NCBI GenBank assembly: GCA_048013815.1
Contig: CM106586.1
Location: 24,180,001 to 24,244,000 of the forward strand
DNA length: 64,000 nt
Origin: Setoptus koraiensis
Lineage: Eukaryota; Arthropoda
Direction of reading: 5' to 3'
Part shown: piece after piece, positions 10,189-19,493 of the stretch
Layout: each line of letters begins with the position of its first letter
Numbering within the stretch: position 1 is the stretch's first letter
Position numbers and translations under genes: made by a program
The notes under the pieces: model-generated
Seen by the model: only the letters and a program-made list of their open reading frames with translations
Database searches by the model: none
What the model was told of the DNA's origin: nothing

Positions 10189-11688
10189 ATGCATGAAAAT
10201 ATGGAAGAACCCGTGGAAATTGAATATATTTACGAGAAGCCCGAGGAGAACGACCTCTTCCTCCAGTTTGCCAATGTTTTCGAGAGGTTCTCGCTGCCCA
10301 GTAAAGAGGACCAATCTAAAGAGAACAATGTGGACAATGAGGAGAAGGGGACCGCGGTTACCATTCACCAGGATGAAGATAAAGTTCCGACCCAACCACG
10401 AGTGTCAAAGAAAGAGCTAAAAACTCTCTCTCGTATGACAGTTGCCCAACTCAAACAAAAAGTCGATAGGTCAGAGCTAGTGGAAATGCACGATGTTACA
10501 GCAAAGGATCCATTATTGTTGTTACATTTAAAATCGGCTAAGAACTCGGTACCAGTACCGAAACATTGGTGCTTCAAACGCAAATATTTGCAAGGCAAAA
10601 GAGGCTACGAAAAACCTCCGTTTGTGCTGCCTGATTTTATTAGGAGGACAGGTATCATGGAAATGAGACAAGCAGTGCAAGAGAAGGATGATAACAAGAC
10701 ACTTAAATCGAAGATGCGTGAAAAGATTCGCCCTAAAATGGGAAAGATTGAAATAGATTATCAAAAATTACATGATGCATTCTTCAAGTGGCAAGTCAAA
10801 CCTCGGCTTACCATTCATGGGGATCTTTATTATGAGGGCAAAGAATTCGAGACTAGGCTTAAAGAGAAGAAACCTGGAGAGCTCAGCTCAGAACTACGAG
10901 CCGCGTTAGGGATGCCCACAGGTCCAAATGCCAATAAATGCCCACCTCCATGGCTCATAGCCATGCAACGTTATGGGCCGCCTCCGTCATATCCGCATCT
11001 TAGAATTCCTGGTCTCAATTGTCCCATACCTGAAGGATGCTCATTTGGTTACCATGCCGGTGGATGGGGAAAACCACCAGTTGATGAACTTGGTCGACCT
11101 CTCTATGGTGATGTCTTCGGTTTATCGCAGGACGATAATGACCATTTGAGAGAAGAAACTGTAGATACTACTCTTTGGGGCGAGCTAGAATCTGATGAAG
11201 AAGAAGACGATCAAGACATGGAGGAAGAAGATATGATAGAAGAGAAGGTTCAAATGATCAAACCACCGTTGGACACCAAGTCCGAGGACACCGGCGGACT
11301 TGTCACTCCTTTGGGGGCAATACCAAGTGGTATCGTATCCGTGCCTGCGGGTGTTCAAACTCCAGATCTTATAGAACTTCGTAAACGAACGGCCAAGATA
11401 GAACAAGAGATGGAAATGGGAGAAAATCCATCACTCTATAAGTTACTTCCTGAAAGGAAGGTGGAAGAATTTGGCATGGAGAGGATGCCATCTGCTTTCA
11501 TATACGACACTAGTGCACTGAAAAAGCAAGACAATACATCAATGAAGGACCCCGAATCAAATAGGCATGATGTCGATCTACAGAAAGACGATATCACTGT
11601 AAAAAGTCCCAAGAGATTGCCTCAGAAAGGTAGTGAAAAAGTCAAGAAATTAGAAGAGATGAAGGAGAAAGAGTTTAAGAAATTCTGA
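10189..11688 (+). CDS. SF3B2: splicing factor 3b subunit 2 (SAP145), short form
   Basis: A 499-residue single-exon frame. It matches the C-terminal half of SF3B2, the U2 snRNP SF3b subunit that helps lock U2 onto the branch point and binds SF3B4. Conserved blocks in order: SKKELKTLSRMTVAQLKQ, VEMHDVTAKDP, NSVPVPKHWCFKRKYLQGKRG (DUF382, ~85-215); KMGKIEIDYQKLHDAFFKWQ, LTIHGDLYYEGKEFE; the PSP domain (KKPGELSSELR...PPPWLIAMQRYGPPPSYP, ~225-270); CSFGYHAGGWGKPPVDE; an acidic stretch; TPDLIELRKR; and C-terminal EFKKF. The vertebrate protein is ~895 residues, so ~400 N-terminal residues including the SAP domain are absent. The bases just before the ATG resemble a splice acceptor, so an upstream exon cannot be excluded, but none is visible. 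It converges on DPAGT1 with 165 bp between the stops. Confidence 0.93.
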   Translation: MHENMEEPVEIEYIYEKPEENDLFLQFANVFERFSLPSKEDQSKENNVDNEEKGTAVTIHQDEDKVPTQPRVSKKELKTLSRMTVAQLKQKVDRSELVEMHDVTAKDPLLLLHLKSAKNSVPVPKHWCFKRKYLQGKRGYEKPPFVLPDFIRRTGIMEMRQAVQEKDDNKTLKSKMREKIRPKMGKIEIDYQKLHDAFFKWQVKPRLTIHGDLYYEGKEFETRLKEKKPGELSSELRAALGMPTGPNANKCPPPWLIAMQRYGPPPSYPHLRIPGLNCPIPEGCSFGYHAGGWGKPPVDELGRPLYGDVFGLSQDDNDHLREETVDTTLWGELESDEEEDDQDMEEEDMIEEKVQMIKPPLDTKSEDTGGLVTPLGAIPSGIVSVPAGVQTPDLIELRKRTAKIEQEMEMGENPSLYKLLPERKVEEFGMERMPSAFIYDTSALKKQDNTSMKDPESNRHDVDLQKDDITVKSPKRLPQKGSEKVKKLEEMKEKEFKKF

Positions 11689-11818
11689 TGAGACCAAAGC
11701 TTAGATTGATGAAAAAGTTGTACATAAGATTCAAGGCAGTCCATCTCAACCTATTATTGCCGATAATATTTGAGTTCCTAGATGTAGGATGGTTATTAAT
11801 TTTGTATTGATGTATGCC

Positions 11819-11824
11819 TTTATT
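11819..11824 (-). terminator. poly(A) signal of DPAGT1
   Basis: AATAAA on the minus strand, 30 bp past the DPAGT1 stop. The convergent SF3B2 and DPAGT1 3' UTRs probably share or overlap in this 165 bp gap. Confidence 0.5.
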
Positions 11825-11853
11825 CACAACATATAGGCTATTGAGTAGGTTAA

Positions 11854-13032
11854 TCATAAGTTATACTTCAACAACATTATAAACATGGATATGGAAATCT
11901 GCAAATAAAGGAGATGCTTAGTCAATATTTTCTCGTGCTTTGGCCCGAACCAGCACAACCAAACGTTGATGAGAGTGAAATTTGAACACCTGTAGTTTTG
12001 TTGTCCCCTATTTCCAGTAAATCTTTCCATCTTTGTGAGTTTTAAGTTTGCGAAAACGGTTATGACGAATCGACCTAGGGGATTCAAATCGGTCCATTTG
12101 AATTCGAAAGTGGACGGGTTCAATAGACCACTTTGTTGGTCGAATCTGGGCAACCGATGTCTAGGGCATGGTACAATCTTGCTAATCTGGGGAAATGATA
12201 ATAAAAAGTTCAATATTTGCGGTACGGCAAACAACAGAATCTCCTCAGAGAAATGTCCCAGAATCCCAACAACGGCTAGCGTCATTCCGGCGAAATAACA
12301 AAATGAATCACCAACAAATACTCTGGCAGGATACCAGTTATAATAGAGTAGTGCCATACTACAACTTGTAAATGGAAGGAGAAGTTTGATAGAGAAAAGA
12401 TGTAATCCATCCACTTGGATCGATAATTCTAATATATTATAGATTATCACGGACATTGCGATGACGACACTTTGACCAGATTCCAATCCATTGATGCCAG
12501 CATAAATATTGATGGCATTTGTGCAGAACACTACATACATCAGCATGTATATATAGTAGAACAGTCCTAGGTCTAAATGAGCATTTAAATTTAGATAATT
12601 CCTCAAGAATGAGGGTACCAGAATTGTAGTATTATCATGATAGTTATAGTAATAAACCGATAACAGAGGTATAGAGGCAGCAAAAGGTAACATCAGCTTG
12701 TATCTCCATTTAAGATCTTTGCAATCATCAATAAAACCCAACATGAGCATGGCAAATATAGATGTCAGGGCGGCTAAATTACTATATTTGTCTTTGAAGT
12801 GCTCATTTGAATAATATGGTCTTATCAAGAAGCATAATATGAAAGTCACTAAATAACAGGATCCTACGACAATACCCAAAGATTCGGGTATCCTAGGTTT
12901 TCCTTTTTTGGCCAAGTCCATTCCATAAAGAGCTGTGTTTTTCAAAAAATAATTAGCAACCGGTGGTATAAAGGCCCACGTGAGTGCACCGCCCATCAGG
13001 AATGATCCTACACATATCCATAATTCATTCAT
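11854..13032 (-). CDS. DPAGT1: UDP-GlcNAc:dolichyl-phosphate GlcNAc-1-phosphotransferase
   Basis: Encodes 392 residues when started at MNELWICVG (family length ~400). The frame stays open upstream with other ATGs, but MNELW gives the expected length and places the first membrane helix at the N-terminus. The enzyme makes GlcNAc-PP-dolichol, the first step of N-glycan precursor synthesis, and sits in the ER membrane with ~10 helices. Family blocks seen: RIPESLGIV, the metal-site loop FIDDCKDLKWRYK, FCTNAINIYAGINGLESGQS, HNWYP-type YNWYPARVFVGDSFCYFAGM, VVGILGHFS, and the uridine/GlcNAc-binding region CPRHRLPRFD. No introns. All motifs look intact, so the enzyme is predicted to be active. It is the target class of tunicamycin in other animals. 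Confidence 0.95.
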   Translation of the reverse strand: MNELWICVGSFLMGGALTWAFIPPVANYFLKNTALYGMDLAKKGKPRIPESLGIVVGSCYLVTFILCFLIRPYYSNEHFKDKYSNLAALTSIFAMLMLGFIDDCKDLKWRYKLMLPFAASIPLLSVYYYNYHDNTTILVPSFLRNYLNLNAHLDLGLFYYIYMLMYVVFCTNAINIYAGINGLESGQSVVIAMSVIIYNILELSIQVDGLHLFSIKLLLPFTSCSMALLYYNWYPARVFVGDSFCYFAGMTLAVVGILGHFSEEILLFAVPQILNFLLSFPQISKIVPCPRHRLPRFDQQSGLLNPSTFEFKWTDLNPLGRFVITVFANLKLTKMERFTGNRGQQNYRCSNFTLINVWLCWFGPKHEKILTKHLLYLQISISMFIMLLKYNL

Positions 13033-13783
13033 TCTTCGTTGATTCCAAAAATAAATAAATATAATAATAATACAGTAGAAACGGTGAGTTTCTTTTGCGT
13101 GAACCACACGGAATGCACCAATGAACGTCATTTGAGCTACGAGAAGCATTTGTTCGAGCACTGCGAAAGCATGCGAACAAATTTCACAGTAGACATATGA
13201 CGATTAATTGCTAACAAGTTGCATGACTGCATGCGCCAGTTTGATCTCTCTTTCTCCATGTCAGAATTTCAATTATTATTAATGAAATAAAGACGACGAT
13301 CGATTACCATTTGAAAGATTTTACATCAGCCTAAATGGACATGGGTCGTCGTCTATTGCTGAGGTCCCATCGCTATTTAATAATTCAAAGGGAAATATTT
13401 GAGGTAGTGATGCTAGATATCTAGGCTGCTTGGAGAGTAATGTGTATAGCCTGAGCTTCAGGAACCAACACTTGCTCGGGACAGCTTTCTAGAAAAAGTG
13501 ATTTGTAGAATGGGGATAAGCATAGTCACACTGAAAAGCAGAGGAATATTCGAGAATTGCACCAAACCATTGATGTTTGAATGAAGCAAACTGATATACT
13601 AAACTCCGAGAAAATGGTCGAGAGACACTTAAATCAAAAATGCGTGAGAGTTAGCCTACCCACCCGTTTAATTCACTTAACTTTACTGAACTAGCAGACA
13701 TTCCTTCATTTTGAATGAGAATGACAATGAGACATGTGCATTTATGTTGGATGCAGTTTAGGTCTATAGCTGTGATGGGACTT
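13033..13783. other. non-coding spacer between DPAGT1 and DDX6
   Basis: Contains the DPAGT1 promoter and 5' leader and the DDX6 3' UTR. No coding or RNA feature recognised. Confidence 0.5.
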
Positions 13784-15633
13784 TCACTTAGACCCATCAT
13801 CATCTTCATCCTGATATTCGGACACGTATAGTGATTTGTCAATCACTCTTGGTATAGCCTTGATCTCCGTTCCCAACTCTTGTTCTACACGATGAAGGTT
13901 GAATCTATCTTCGTAAGTGATCAAGTTAATGGCTATACCGAGGTGACCAAATCTTCCAGAACGACCAATTCTATGGAGATAAGTTTCGGACATCTTTGGA
14001 AAGTCAAAATTTATGACAACGTTAACTGCTTGAATGTCTATACCACGAGTGAAAAGGTCTGTGAGGGATATATAATTGTAAATTTGTAGGTTAGTGGACA
14101 AGTGCGAGATCGATGAAATGTGTTCGTAACTATCGGATCGTAAAAATAATCATACCTGAACAGACTAGATTTCTGCATAGACCGTTGCGGAAATCGTGGA
14201 AGACACGGTTACGATGAGGTTGTGACATCTTGGCGTGGATATAGTAGCAGGAGTAACCTAACTCCGCAATCTTCTTAGCGAGTAACTCGACGCGTTGCGT
14301 TGAATTGCAAAATATTATCGATTGGTTGATTTGTAACTTTGAGAATAATGTGTTCAGGCAATGCACCTTCTGCTTTTCTTGAACATAAGCGTAGTATTGT
14401 GTGACTCCTTTCAAGGTCAATTCTTCCATTAAGTTGATTTCGTATGGTCTCTTGGTACTGAGGTGCTTGTCCTGAAGATATTATCGGGAAGGAGTGATAT
14501 AAAGTGGAAAAGGTGATGTCAGGTGAATTGATGTTTTTAGAAACAATGGATAAAACAAGTAGATTGAATCGAAACAGATGAATAGGTAAACACTCATACA
14601 AAGTGGTAAGGTAGAGTATCGTCAGTGCCGACCTCATGCCGGTGTCTGTAGCAGAACTGGTTAAGATTATAATCATCGTATTTCTCCCATGTCATCTGTG
14701 GACAAACTAGTTCTGAAGTGGGCGCGCTGGAGTCTGATACTTACCACAAATTGACGCACTGTAAGAGGGAAAGTAGCTGAGAATAGAAGTATCTGCCTGT
14801 CAGGGGGCAGTAGCGATATTACATTGTCCAACATTCCGGAAAAATCTTGAGATAGCAATTTATCAGCCTGTAGTGTGAAGATTTAACATAATTTAGTCAG
14901 AATTAGAAACTCGAACATCGCTTCGCTATGCTGTCACGGGCTCAATCGAATGGTAGAGACTCACTTCATCTAGGACGAGCATTTTACAATTGTTCATCTG
15001 AGCAACTTTCTTTTCCATAAGATCTAGAATACGACCGGGGGTGGCTATGATAACGTGAACTGTGGAGGAATTTGTGAAGATTTTTAAGATGAATACGAGG
15101 GTGCAGGAGGAGAGACAATGACAACATTTAGAGAATGTTTTAAACCGGGGATGGATAGCGAAAACAACTGTCTATGAGTATGACAACTAACCGTTGTCGT
15201 AGATGCGCATGATATCATCTTTGAGATTTGTTCCACCAGTTGTGGCCATCACTCTAGCTCCGAGATGCTTTGACAACTCAATACATATCTGACTGGTTTG
15301 GAGAGCCAATTCCCTGGTAGGTACAATAATGAGAGCTTGAATGTCATTGATAGATGTGTTTATCTTCTGTAGAATGGGGATAACGTAAGCACCGGTTTTA
15401 CCGGTACCGTTCTTGGCTCGAGCTAATACATCTTGGCCCAATAATGAAATAGGTATACTGGCCTCTTGAATGGGTGATGGCTTTTCCCAGCCTTTCTCAA
15501 ATATACCCATTAGTAACTCGCGCTTCAAACAGAGATCTTCAAATTCTTGGCCTTTGGTGGCCGTGACGTCGGTGGTTTTTTTACGCCTATCCTTGGGCGG
15601 CATTTTAACAAGCGATCTTAATTGTACGTCCAT
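13784..15633 (-). CDS. me31B: DEAD-box RNA helicase DDX6/me31B
   Basis: Five coding exons on the minus strand: 15633-15192, 15059-14965, 14867-14745, 14471-14156 and 14058-13784, all with GT-AG borders and joining in frame to 416 residues. The product is the cytoplasmic helicase of P-bodies that couples translational repression with decapping. Visible motifs: [26 protein letters not shown] (Q motif), AKNGTGKT (Walker A, ~73-80), [24 protein letters not shown] (178-181, split by an intron after DE), SAT (209-211), [34 protein letters not shown], and HRIGRSGR. The N-terminus is short: [10 protein letters not shown] then [18 protein letters not shown], the latter matching the family's LPPKDxRxKTSDVT. 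Human DDX6 is 483 residues with a longer Gln-rich leader. The first ten codons recur in the divergent mRpL32 gene. A broken partial copy lies at 45.0-45.5 kb. Confidence 0.96.
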
Positions 15634-15974
15634 TTTAATCTAGTGATATTTTTTATATATTGTTGTTGCTGAATGTGTTATATATTTTATATTACTATAA
15701 TTAATCTTTGATTACAATGGGTCTCGTCACTAAGATTTTCTGGATACAATTATGTGTCTCTTGTACAATATTATACTGGTTGTGATCTGATTTCTTTTTC
15801 TTGTTCTTCTTGTTCTTGTATATAATAATTATCATTTATCTATTGGATAATTCTTTAGATCGCCAATCGTAGAATGCTTCAATATACTGCGGCGTTACAT
15901 TTATATTATGTGTGCATGTGTGCGATGCAGTTAGCGACTATGTTAAATATACACAAAAACACATACTTTTATAT
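15604..15974. repeat. left outer arm of the DDX6/mRpL32 palindrome
   Basis: Read on the minus strand, the DDX6 promoter region and first ten codons match 17452-17683 read on the plus strand. Shared anchors in order are a TATGTGTTyTTGT block beside the inverted repeat, GAAGCATTCTA, GATTATCyAATAG-like sequence, GATAATTATTATA, CAACAACAATATA, and ATGGACGyrCAATTAAGATC. The left arm has an extra ~75 bp near 15895-15955. This is clear by eye but much more diverged than the inner repeats. Confidence 0.75.
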
Positions 15975-17451
15975 AGGGTGATTAAATCAATCCACCCAAT
16001 TCTACAGCGACTATGCTAGCATGGCCTTTGTAGCGCATTTCTTGCACAGAAAAATGTATTGTTTGTTAGGCACAGCATGGCCGAAATCATGAACGTTTGC
16101 TTGGAAACACCCTATGTTCAAAGAGAGCACACACTCTCTATATACGTCTGTCTCATTTCCTCTTTTATCTAAGCTTCAACAATGTTATATTTGCTCATTT
16201 CTAGTCTACAACTCGTAACAGCAGCCAAAAAGCAGCGATCAACAAAAATGCTTCAATTCTCAATACACACATATACTCGCGTACACACACACATTGCCTC
16301 GTATGCATGCGATGTTTGTCCGTACAAGCTATGCTGGATCGCGGTTTACGTCCCGCGGATTGTGCCGTTCCGCGTCGTTTCCGCGGCTGCCGCGATCCAG
16401 CACACTACAAAGCACACTAAAGAGGTGGGCACTGATACCCGTGGCGTATACCCGACCCGGTTGAAATTTCTTTCCACAAACCCAACCCGTACCCGGCCAG
16501 TGAAAAAAAATTGACAAATTCGACGGGAGTGCACAGATGGTCAATGAGAACCCGTGAGTCTCAAAGCCCCGAGGATTTCTCTGCGGATGTTTACGAAATT
16601 TTGGAATTCTGGAATTCGATCCGTGCACCTTCCCTGGCTAGGATCATCAATAAACAGCCGACCCAAACCCTTACATGTGGGGTATCCGCGCGAATCGCCC
16701 CAGCGGAGAGGCATCCGTGCCTACCTCTACCACACTTGCAAAGAATAGAAAGAGTAAAGAAAGTTTACACACACACACACAGACACGCTAACCAATGGAT
16801 GTGATCGAATTCGGGTGCAAACTGTATGGTGACCAAGTACTTTTGAGTTCTGCGCGGCAATAAGCATGCATTGAATTTATCAAAGTGCGCACTGAGCCTA
16901 AACTTGATTCTTTTTCGCCTTCAATGCGCTTACTAAATGAACTTTTTGTGCCGAAAAATTGTTATTGCCGCACAGAGCTCAAACGTATACCTGGTCACCC
17001 TTCATCATGTAGGCTGCATGGTGGTAAGCGACACTGTCGGACAGTGCACGAAAAGGTGCGCCCTCTAGTTTCGCACAATCAGAAAGGTTTTCGGACTGCC
17101 GCACTTTCACATATTGCGTGCATACGAGGCAAAGAGTCTGTGTACGCGAGTATATGTGTGTATTGAGAATTGAAGCATTTTTGTTGATCGCTGCTTTTTG
17201 GCTGCTGTTACGAGTTGTAGACTAGAAATGAGCAAATATAACATTGTTGAAGCTTAGATAAAAGAGGAAATGAGACAGACGTATATAGAGAGTGTGTGCT
17301 CTCTTTGAACATAGGGTGTTTCCAAGCAAACGTTCATGATTTCGGCCATGCTGTGCCTAACAAACAATACATTTTTCTGTGCAAGAAATGCGCTACAAAG
17401 GCCATGTTAGCATAGTCGCTGTAGAATTGGGTGGATTGATTTAATCACCCT
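15975..17451. mobile_element. element with ~340 bp near-identical terminal inverted repeats
   Basis: Left repeat 15975-16313 and right repeat 17112-17451 are inverted copies. I found one mismatch over the outer ~300 bp (G versus A within GCATGC/GCTAAC-type sequence near 16019 and 17407). The ends read AGGGTGATTAAATC…GATTTAATCACCCT. The 800 bp middle has no recognisable transposase, only short frames. No clean target-site duplication is visible in the flanks. It is therefore best described as a non-autonomous DNA transposon or fold-back element of unassigned superfamily. It sits exactly at the axis of a larger, older inverted duplication between DDX6 and mRpL32, so it may be part of the palindrome's origin and not an ordinary insertion. 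Confidence 0.65.
16333..16401. repeat. GC-rich hairpin inside the inverted-repeat element
   Basis: GCTGGATCGCGG at 16333-16344 pairs with CCGCGATCCAGC at 16390-16401 (12 bp, perfect), and an inner CCGCGG recurs on both sides. It is GC-rich in AT-rich surroundings. It is followed at ~16430-16500 by CCCGACCCGG / CCCAACCCG-type sequence, a composition often seen at hAT-type ends, so a nested older element is possible. Confidence 0.5.
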
Positions 17452-17683
17452 GTTCATAAATATGTGTTCTTGTTCTTAAAGAAGCATTCTAGTTTGGTAA
17501 TCAAGAGGATTATCTAATAGTTCAAAGATAATTATTATAGGCAAACAACGTGAAAGAGGAATAAGGTCAGAATCAGCATAACACTGCGCAGGAGTCACGC
17601 AATCAGAGAACACGTGCATCAACAACAATATACAAAATTATTATAAGGTTGAAATGGACGCGCAATTAAGATCACTAGTTAAA
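17452..17683. repeat. right outer arm of the DDX6/mRpL32 palindrome
   Basis: Inverted counterpart of 15604-15974. It contains the mRpL32 upstream region and its first ten codons (MDAQLRSLVK, against [10 protein letters not shown] in DDX6). It probably supplies the mRpL32 promoter. Confidence 0.75.
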
Positions 17684-18175
17684 TTGCATCTTATTATAAC
17701 ACGCTCTATATCCTCCACCAGCGTCTTGAATGGCACCCCTAAAAGAAGAGTCACAATTGAAAGAAGATTAAGGAGGAGATACGGTGACCAAAATATGCCT
17801 ACTGGCAGTCTCTTATTGCACTCCAAAAATAATATATTAGTATGCGGTAAATGCGGATCATATCACGAGGCCCATACCATTTGTAATAACTGTTACGATT
17901 TGATTAGAAAGGAGACACTGCCTATCATCGAGTCAATCAGAGAAGCACAAGGTTCCGATGCCATCACAAAAGAGGTCCTGTTGAGGTATAAAGGCGATCA
18001 AGTGGACCACTCACAGTATGCCAATCTGCAAATTGTTGAGACAGAAAGAACCAGACCATTGTGGTTCACAGATAATCTCTTAAAAAGGAAAGCTCTACCC
18101 GGCACCAATACCGAAACGGACCCGGCTGTTAGTGCAAATGACAACCTTATAAAAGTTATACCGGATAATAAATGA
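17654..18175 (+). CDS. mRpL32: mitochondrial ribosomal protein L32
   Basis: A 173-residue single-exon frame. Residues ~27-45 (GTPKRRVTIERRLRRRYGD) match the basic block of bL32m, and the zinc site is C64-x2-C67…C77-x2-C80 (CGKCGSYHEAHTICNNC). The C-terminal part ends with the family's RPLWFTDN. It is a structural protein of the large mitoribosomal subunit. The first 26 residues (MDAQLRSLVKLHLIITRSISSTSVLN) are basic and hydroxyl-rich and could act as a mitochondrial targeting sequence. The first ten of these are nearly those of DDX6, its divergent neighbour, so the 5' end looks borrowed. The gene is convergent with the metaxin gene (84 bp between stops). A decayed copy lies at 44.08-44.42 kb. 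Confidence 0.9.
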   Translation: MDAQLRSLVKLHLIITRSISSTSVLNGTPKRRVTIERRLRRRYGDQNMPTGSLLLHSKNNILVCGKCGSYHEAHTICNNCYDLIRKETLPIIESIREAQGSDAITKEVLLRYKGDQVDHSQYANLQIVETERTRPLWFTDNLLKRKALPGTNTETDPAVSANDNLIKVIPDNK

Positions 18176-18259
18176 ATTGAGTTCATTGCAGTAGTCATAA
18201 TCATACAATTTGCTATTTTTTCCAGATGGTACTCTTCTGTTTTTTATATTTGCAGTTAG

Positions 18260-19093
18260 TTAGGTGGCTTTTGGAGTCTTGACTTCTTTTTTAGTAATAC
18301 TCTCCATGATCATGCAGATGGTCTTGTGCTTCGACACTAACTCATCCAGAGAAAAGAAGCCACTATCAGTCTTGATGGCTTTCACATGACCTGCTATCAG
18401 TGCGTCCGCGGCCGTCCAAGATTTTTCATCACTGGGATTGAAGTTTCTACGTTGCACAAGATCAGACTCTAGTTTGTTAAGAAATGACTCAAAATCGCTC
18501 AATATATTACTCTTTTCATCTGTGAATTTTTTCTGCATCTCTACTCTTTTAAACCAAAATAATATATGATTGAGCGGCCAGGCTAATTTGTAAGTATATC
18601 TGGGAAATGTGTACTCTTGAAGAGTCTGTTTCTGACACCAGCAACTGAACATTTCTACTTTTAAAAAGTTTGATTCTATCCAATCAATATAAGCTCGAGA
18701 TTCCGCATCCAAAATTCGAGGATTAAAATTCTCCAAAGAAACTTTTTGTTGCTTTGTAGCTGATTTCGTTTGAGAATGCAAATAAGTTGCAACCTCTTCA
18801 AAACCGCACAATATCCTGGTTCCTCGCCTAACCAGCGGCAATTTCCCATTAGTTGACATGTATTCTGCATTCTTCACCTTCATGAGAACACATTCGATGT
18901 CTGATATCTTGAATAAGGCATTAACACTCTCACTACTGGCTAGGTCATACAATAATATTTGAGATGGCAGTGGCTGATATAATTCGCATTTGTCCGTCCA
19001 TTGCTCGTGGTTGTCGGGTAAACACTGAAGAATATTTCTCACTTGTGTGTCAACTCGTTCCTGTTTACTGCTAGCAGAGTCATCATTTTCCAT
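18260..19093 (-). CDS. MTX2: metaxin-2-like mitochondrial outer-membrane import protein
   Basis: A 277-residue single-exon frame. Residues ~37-250 align with metaxin 2: LYQPLPSQILL, KNAEYMSTNGKLPLV, EEVATYL, ESRAYIDWIESNFLKVEMFSCWC, YTYKLAWPLNHILFW, and TAADALIAGHVKAI. Metaxins have a GST-like fold and act with the SAM/TOB complex in outer-membrane protein assembly. Residues 1-36 (MENDDSASSKQERVDTQVRNILQCLPDNHEQWTDKCE) are not metaxin-like. They match two separated pieces of TBC1D5, the divergent neighbour: its start (MENDDS) and residues 76-91 (LQCLPDNYEQWLEKCE), with the ~60 residues between missing. In TBC1D5 the second piece belongs to the family alignment, so the direction of copying was TBC1D5 to metaxin. 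A broken copy at 44.5-44.96 kb carries the same chimeric start. Confidence 0.85.
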   Translation of the reverse strand: MENDDSASSKQERVDTQVRNILQCLPDNHEQWTDKCELYQPLPSQILLYDLASSESVNALFKISDIECVLMKVKNAEYMSTNGKLPLVRRGTRILCGFEEVATYLHSQTKSATKQQKVSLENFNPRILDAESRAYIDWIESNFLKVEMFSCWCQKQTLQEYTFPRYTYKLAWPLNHILFWFKRVEMQKKFTDEKSNILSDFESFLNKLESDLVQRRNFNPSDEKSWTAADALIAGHVKAIKTDSGFFSLDELVSKHKTICMIMESITKKEVKTPKAT

Positions 19094-19493
19094 AATTATC
19101 CAATAATGGTAATTCTAATAATTAATGAATACTTTGATCAATCGAAAGTCGAATTGCCTAAAGGACGAAATATAAATGGGTGGGAAATGGCTCCCTGAGC
19201 GCGGTGTGCATTCGCACAAAAATAATTTTAGTAGTATAGCATGCACAGAGAGCATGTGACACAGATTGTGATTGTATTTCAGAAACATAGGGAAAGCACC
19301 ACAGTCAAACATCTACATAAATCATTATTAGAATCAAAATGTTACCATTATTTTTTATTTTACTAGATATTCAATAAAACCGCTGGACGTGAGACCTTTC
19401 AAATGCTGATGTCTTTTTAATCAGATTGATATTAGGTTAAGTATTAGTAGTAGTAGTATTGGAATTGCGGATTCAGAATTATTTCGAATAATT
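19094..19493. promoter_or_regulatory. divergent promoter region with diverged inverted arms
   Basis: A 400 bp gap between the metaxin and TBC1D5 start codons, and therefore a shared divergent promoter region. The bases next to each ATG are inverted copies (GGATAATTATGGAAAATGATGA and GAATAATTATGGAAAATGATGA), with weaker similarity (GTATTxATTAxTAG blocks) for ~60 bp further. The centre is unrelated. Unlike the DDX6/mRpL32 gap, no transposon-like insert is seen. Confidence 0.6.

Noticed and set aside
16329-16804. Overlapping frames inside the inverted-repeat element as a possible transposase
   Set aside because: Under 100 residues each, no catalytic triad or zinc finger seen, and no similarity that I recognise.
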